Source of the DNA: Desulfofustis sp.
Lineage (GTDB): Bacteria; Desulfobacterota; Desulfobulbia; Desulfobulbales; Desulfocapsaceae
Length of the DNA stretch: 54,643 bases
Reading direction: 5' to 3'
Assembly: GCA_022340565.1 (NCBI GenBank)
Contig: JAJDNR010000153.1
Coordinates: 1-54,643, forward strand
The notes beneath the pieces are model-generated. The model did not search any database and was not told where the DNA came from. It saw only the letters and a list, made by a program, of their open reading frames with translations. Positions 53,623 to 54,643 of the stretch are shown one piece after another. The translations under genes were made by a program, and so were the position numbers. Numbering within the stretch: position 1 is the stretch's first letter; every line of letters starts with the position of its first letter.

Positions 53623-54123
53623 ATGAGTAACCTGGTCGTCATAACATTTGAAGATGAATCAACCGCTTTCGAGATGAGAGCAGAACTGGCCAAGCTTCAG
53701 AAAGAGTATCTGATCGAGATGGAAGATGCCGTGGTCGTCACCAAAAACGAAGAGGGCAAAATCAAGCTCCACCAGGCCGTCAACCTCACCGCAGCGGGTG
53801 CGGCGGGCGGAAGCTTCTGGGGCATGCTTATCGGCTTGATCTTTCTGAATCCGCTGGTCGGCGCGGCCGTGGGGGCGGCCGGCGGTGCCATATCGGGCGC
53901 TTTGAGCGATATCGGCATCAACGATAAGATGATGAAGGAAATGGCAGATTCCTTCAAACCGGGATGTTCAGCCTTGTTCGTGCTGGTAAAGAAAGCAACC
54001 CCCGACAAGGTGCTCGAGCGGCTCAACAAGTTCGCCGGCAAGGGCAAGGTGTTCAAGACATCCCTCGCCAAGGACAGCGAGGAAGCGCTGCGCAAGGTCA
54101 TCGAGAAAACCGAAATCGAGTAG
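53623..54123 (+). CDS. DUF1269 family membrane protein
   Basis: 166 residues. The opening NLVVITFEDESTAFEMRAEL and LAKLQKEYLIEMEDAVVVTK are typical of the DUF1269 family. A Gly/Ala-rich pair of hydrophobic segments (AGAAGGSFWGMLIGLIFLNP, VGAAVGAAGGAISGALSDIG) follows, and then GCSALFVLVKKATPDKVLERL. The function is unknown; it probably sits in the membrane. AGGAGG lies before the ATG at 53623, so the extra frame from 53437 is not used. It diverges from ada by about 290 bases. Stress-related roles have been proposed for the family, not shown here. Confidence 0.85.
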   Translation: MSNLVVITFEDESTAFEMRAELAKLQKEYLIEMEDAVVVTKNEEGKIKLHQAVNLTAAGAAGGSFWGMLIGLIFLNPLVGAAVGAAGGAISGALSDIGINDKMMKEMADSFKPGCSALFVLVKKATPDKVLERLNKFAGKGKVFKTSLAKDSEEALRKVIEKTEIE

Positions 54124-54643
54124 ACTGCTCACCCCCGCTCAAAGATGGTGCGGTCCGGGTCTTATCGGAAGGTCCCTCACGGCCCGTCGGCTTTGTGATC
54201 GGATCTGAACCGCACCGCACAGTCGAGAAGTGTGATCGAGCGCGCCCATACTCGCAGCCCGGCATCACCTAAATATCGGCGGCGGTTGCCCCGTGATTCA
54301 GAACCACCAGTCAGTGCCACACTCATGCCCAGTCTGATGTTCAGCTGCCATCTCGATCAAGACCGGCAAGCCTGAAAAGTCCACGAGCATAGGCTCAAAG
54401 CAGATCAGAATCGAAAACCCGAAGCCTCTGTCATCGCAGGAACCCCTATGATCTGCCCGCTAACCGTTAACAGGCGGGTATCGCACCTGTCTTAAGCTTC
54501 ACCACCTGCCAGCATCACCGCACAAGTGATATAGATGCTATAGACCTAACGGATTCCTTCCTGCCTATCCATTGGGATTAACTATTTGACTAATAGGTAG
54601 TTATTTGAAAAAGTGCTGGTCGAATGGCGACGCGCTGGTTGAT
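54124..54643. other. Gene-free stretch at the right edge of the window
   Basis: About 520 bases with no convincing gene. GGTGCGGT (54147-54154) is the exact inverse of ACCGCACC (54209-54216), across a 54-base interval, and CCCGC and GCGGG arms flank about 13 bases near 54457-54479; neither has a U-run. From 54540 the sequence turns AT-rich, and an ATG at 54624 begins an open frame to the edge (MATRWL...), without a ribosome site, so it could be the start of the next gene. Confidence 0.4.

Noticed and set aside
54147-54216. 8-base inverted repeat with long spacer as a small RNA gene
   Set aside because: The arms are short, the interval is 54 bases and no promoter or terminator frames it. I only note it in the gap description.

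Overview
The window reads as a chromosomal segment of a GC-rich, anaerobic or facultative, respiring Gram-negative bacterium, most likely a deltaproteobacterium of the Desulfuromonas/Geobacter type (Desulfobacterota). This is inference from gene content. The supporting genes are a selenocysteine formate dehydrogenase, a multiheme cytochrome c beside a Rieske/cytochrome b pair, a glutaredoxin-ferredoxin:thioredoxin-reductase fusion, a two-RCK potassium channel with a GFGD filter, and a second selenoprotein. I saw no rRNA, tRNA, CRISPR array, integrase or transposase.

Layout. 1-194: start of a minus-strand gene cut by the window edge, probably a B12-binding radical SAM protein. 358-9084: a tightly packed plus-strand run with a HIT hydrolase, RmuC, an MltF-like lytic transglycosylase, an acyl-CoA/acyl-ACP synthetase-like ligase, a polar amino-acid ABC transporter (permease, binding protein, permease, no ATPase) and an MFS transporter. 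9204-14696: an FKBP-like/methyltransferase fusion divergent from a FAD oxidoreductase, an FMN-binding split-barrel protein and a phosphoenolpyruvate-synthase-like protein without the PEP barrel. 14902-19296: a small unknown protein, then a minus-strand redox and damage group (Grx-FTR fusion, UV endonuclease UvsE, a UGA-containing peroxiredoxin-like selenoprotein, a cation/proton antiporter). 19463-25589: a decayed permease remnant, an unknown gene with an apparent C-terminal frameshift, a potassium channel and an MscS channel.

25733-30149: pncA/pncB NAD salvage, prmA, a small methyltransferase and nfeD; 30190-31050: an SPFH/stomatin protein paired with nfeD. 31063-35371: a periplasmic binding protein, a Cache/GAF histidine kinase and a NarL-type regulator, the three overlapping or nearly so. 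35382-36552: two exported thioredoxin-fold proteins. 36983-41569: the formate dehydrogenase operon (small Tat protein, selenocysteine catalytic subunit, four-cluster Fe-S subunit, cytochrome b), closed by a clear terminator. 41739-49352: a 3-hydroxyisobutyrate/threonate-type dehydrogenase, a cytochrome b/Rieske/multiheme-TPR cytochrome electron-transfer set, an enolase-superfamily sugar-acid dehydratase and 2-dehydro-3-deoxygalactonokinase. 49478-52193: a heat-shock region with two Hsp20 proteins divergent from a two-domain ribbon-helix-helix-like protein and a CbpA-type DnaJ. 52269-54123: Ada and a DUF1269 membrane protein.

The strongest unusual signals are two in-frame UGA codons, each followed by a SECIS-like hairpin at almost the same distance. 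One is in a peroxiredoxin-like protein (17224-17226) and would be missed or split by automatic annotation. The other is in formate dehydrogenase (37806-37808). Also notable are repeated ATTACT/AGTAAT hexamers in the AT-rich Hsp20/RHH intergenic region, the FKBP-methyltransferase fusion with its adjoining flavin/phosphotransferase-like cassette, and a quinol-oxidising-type complex in which a multiheme TPR cytochrome takes the place of cytochrome c1.
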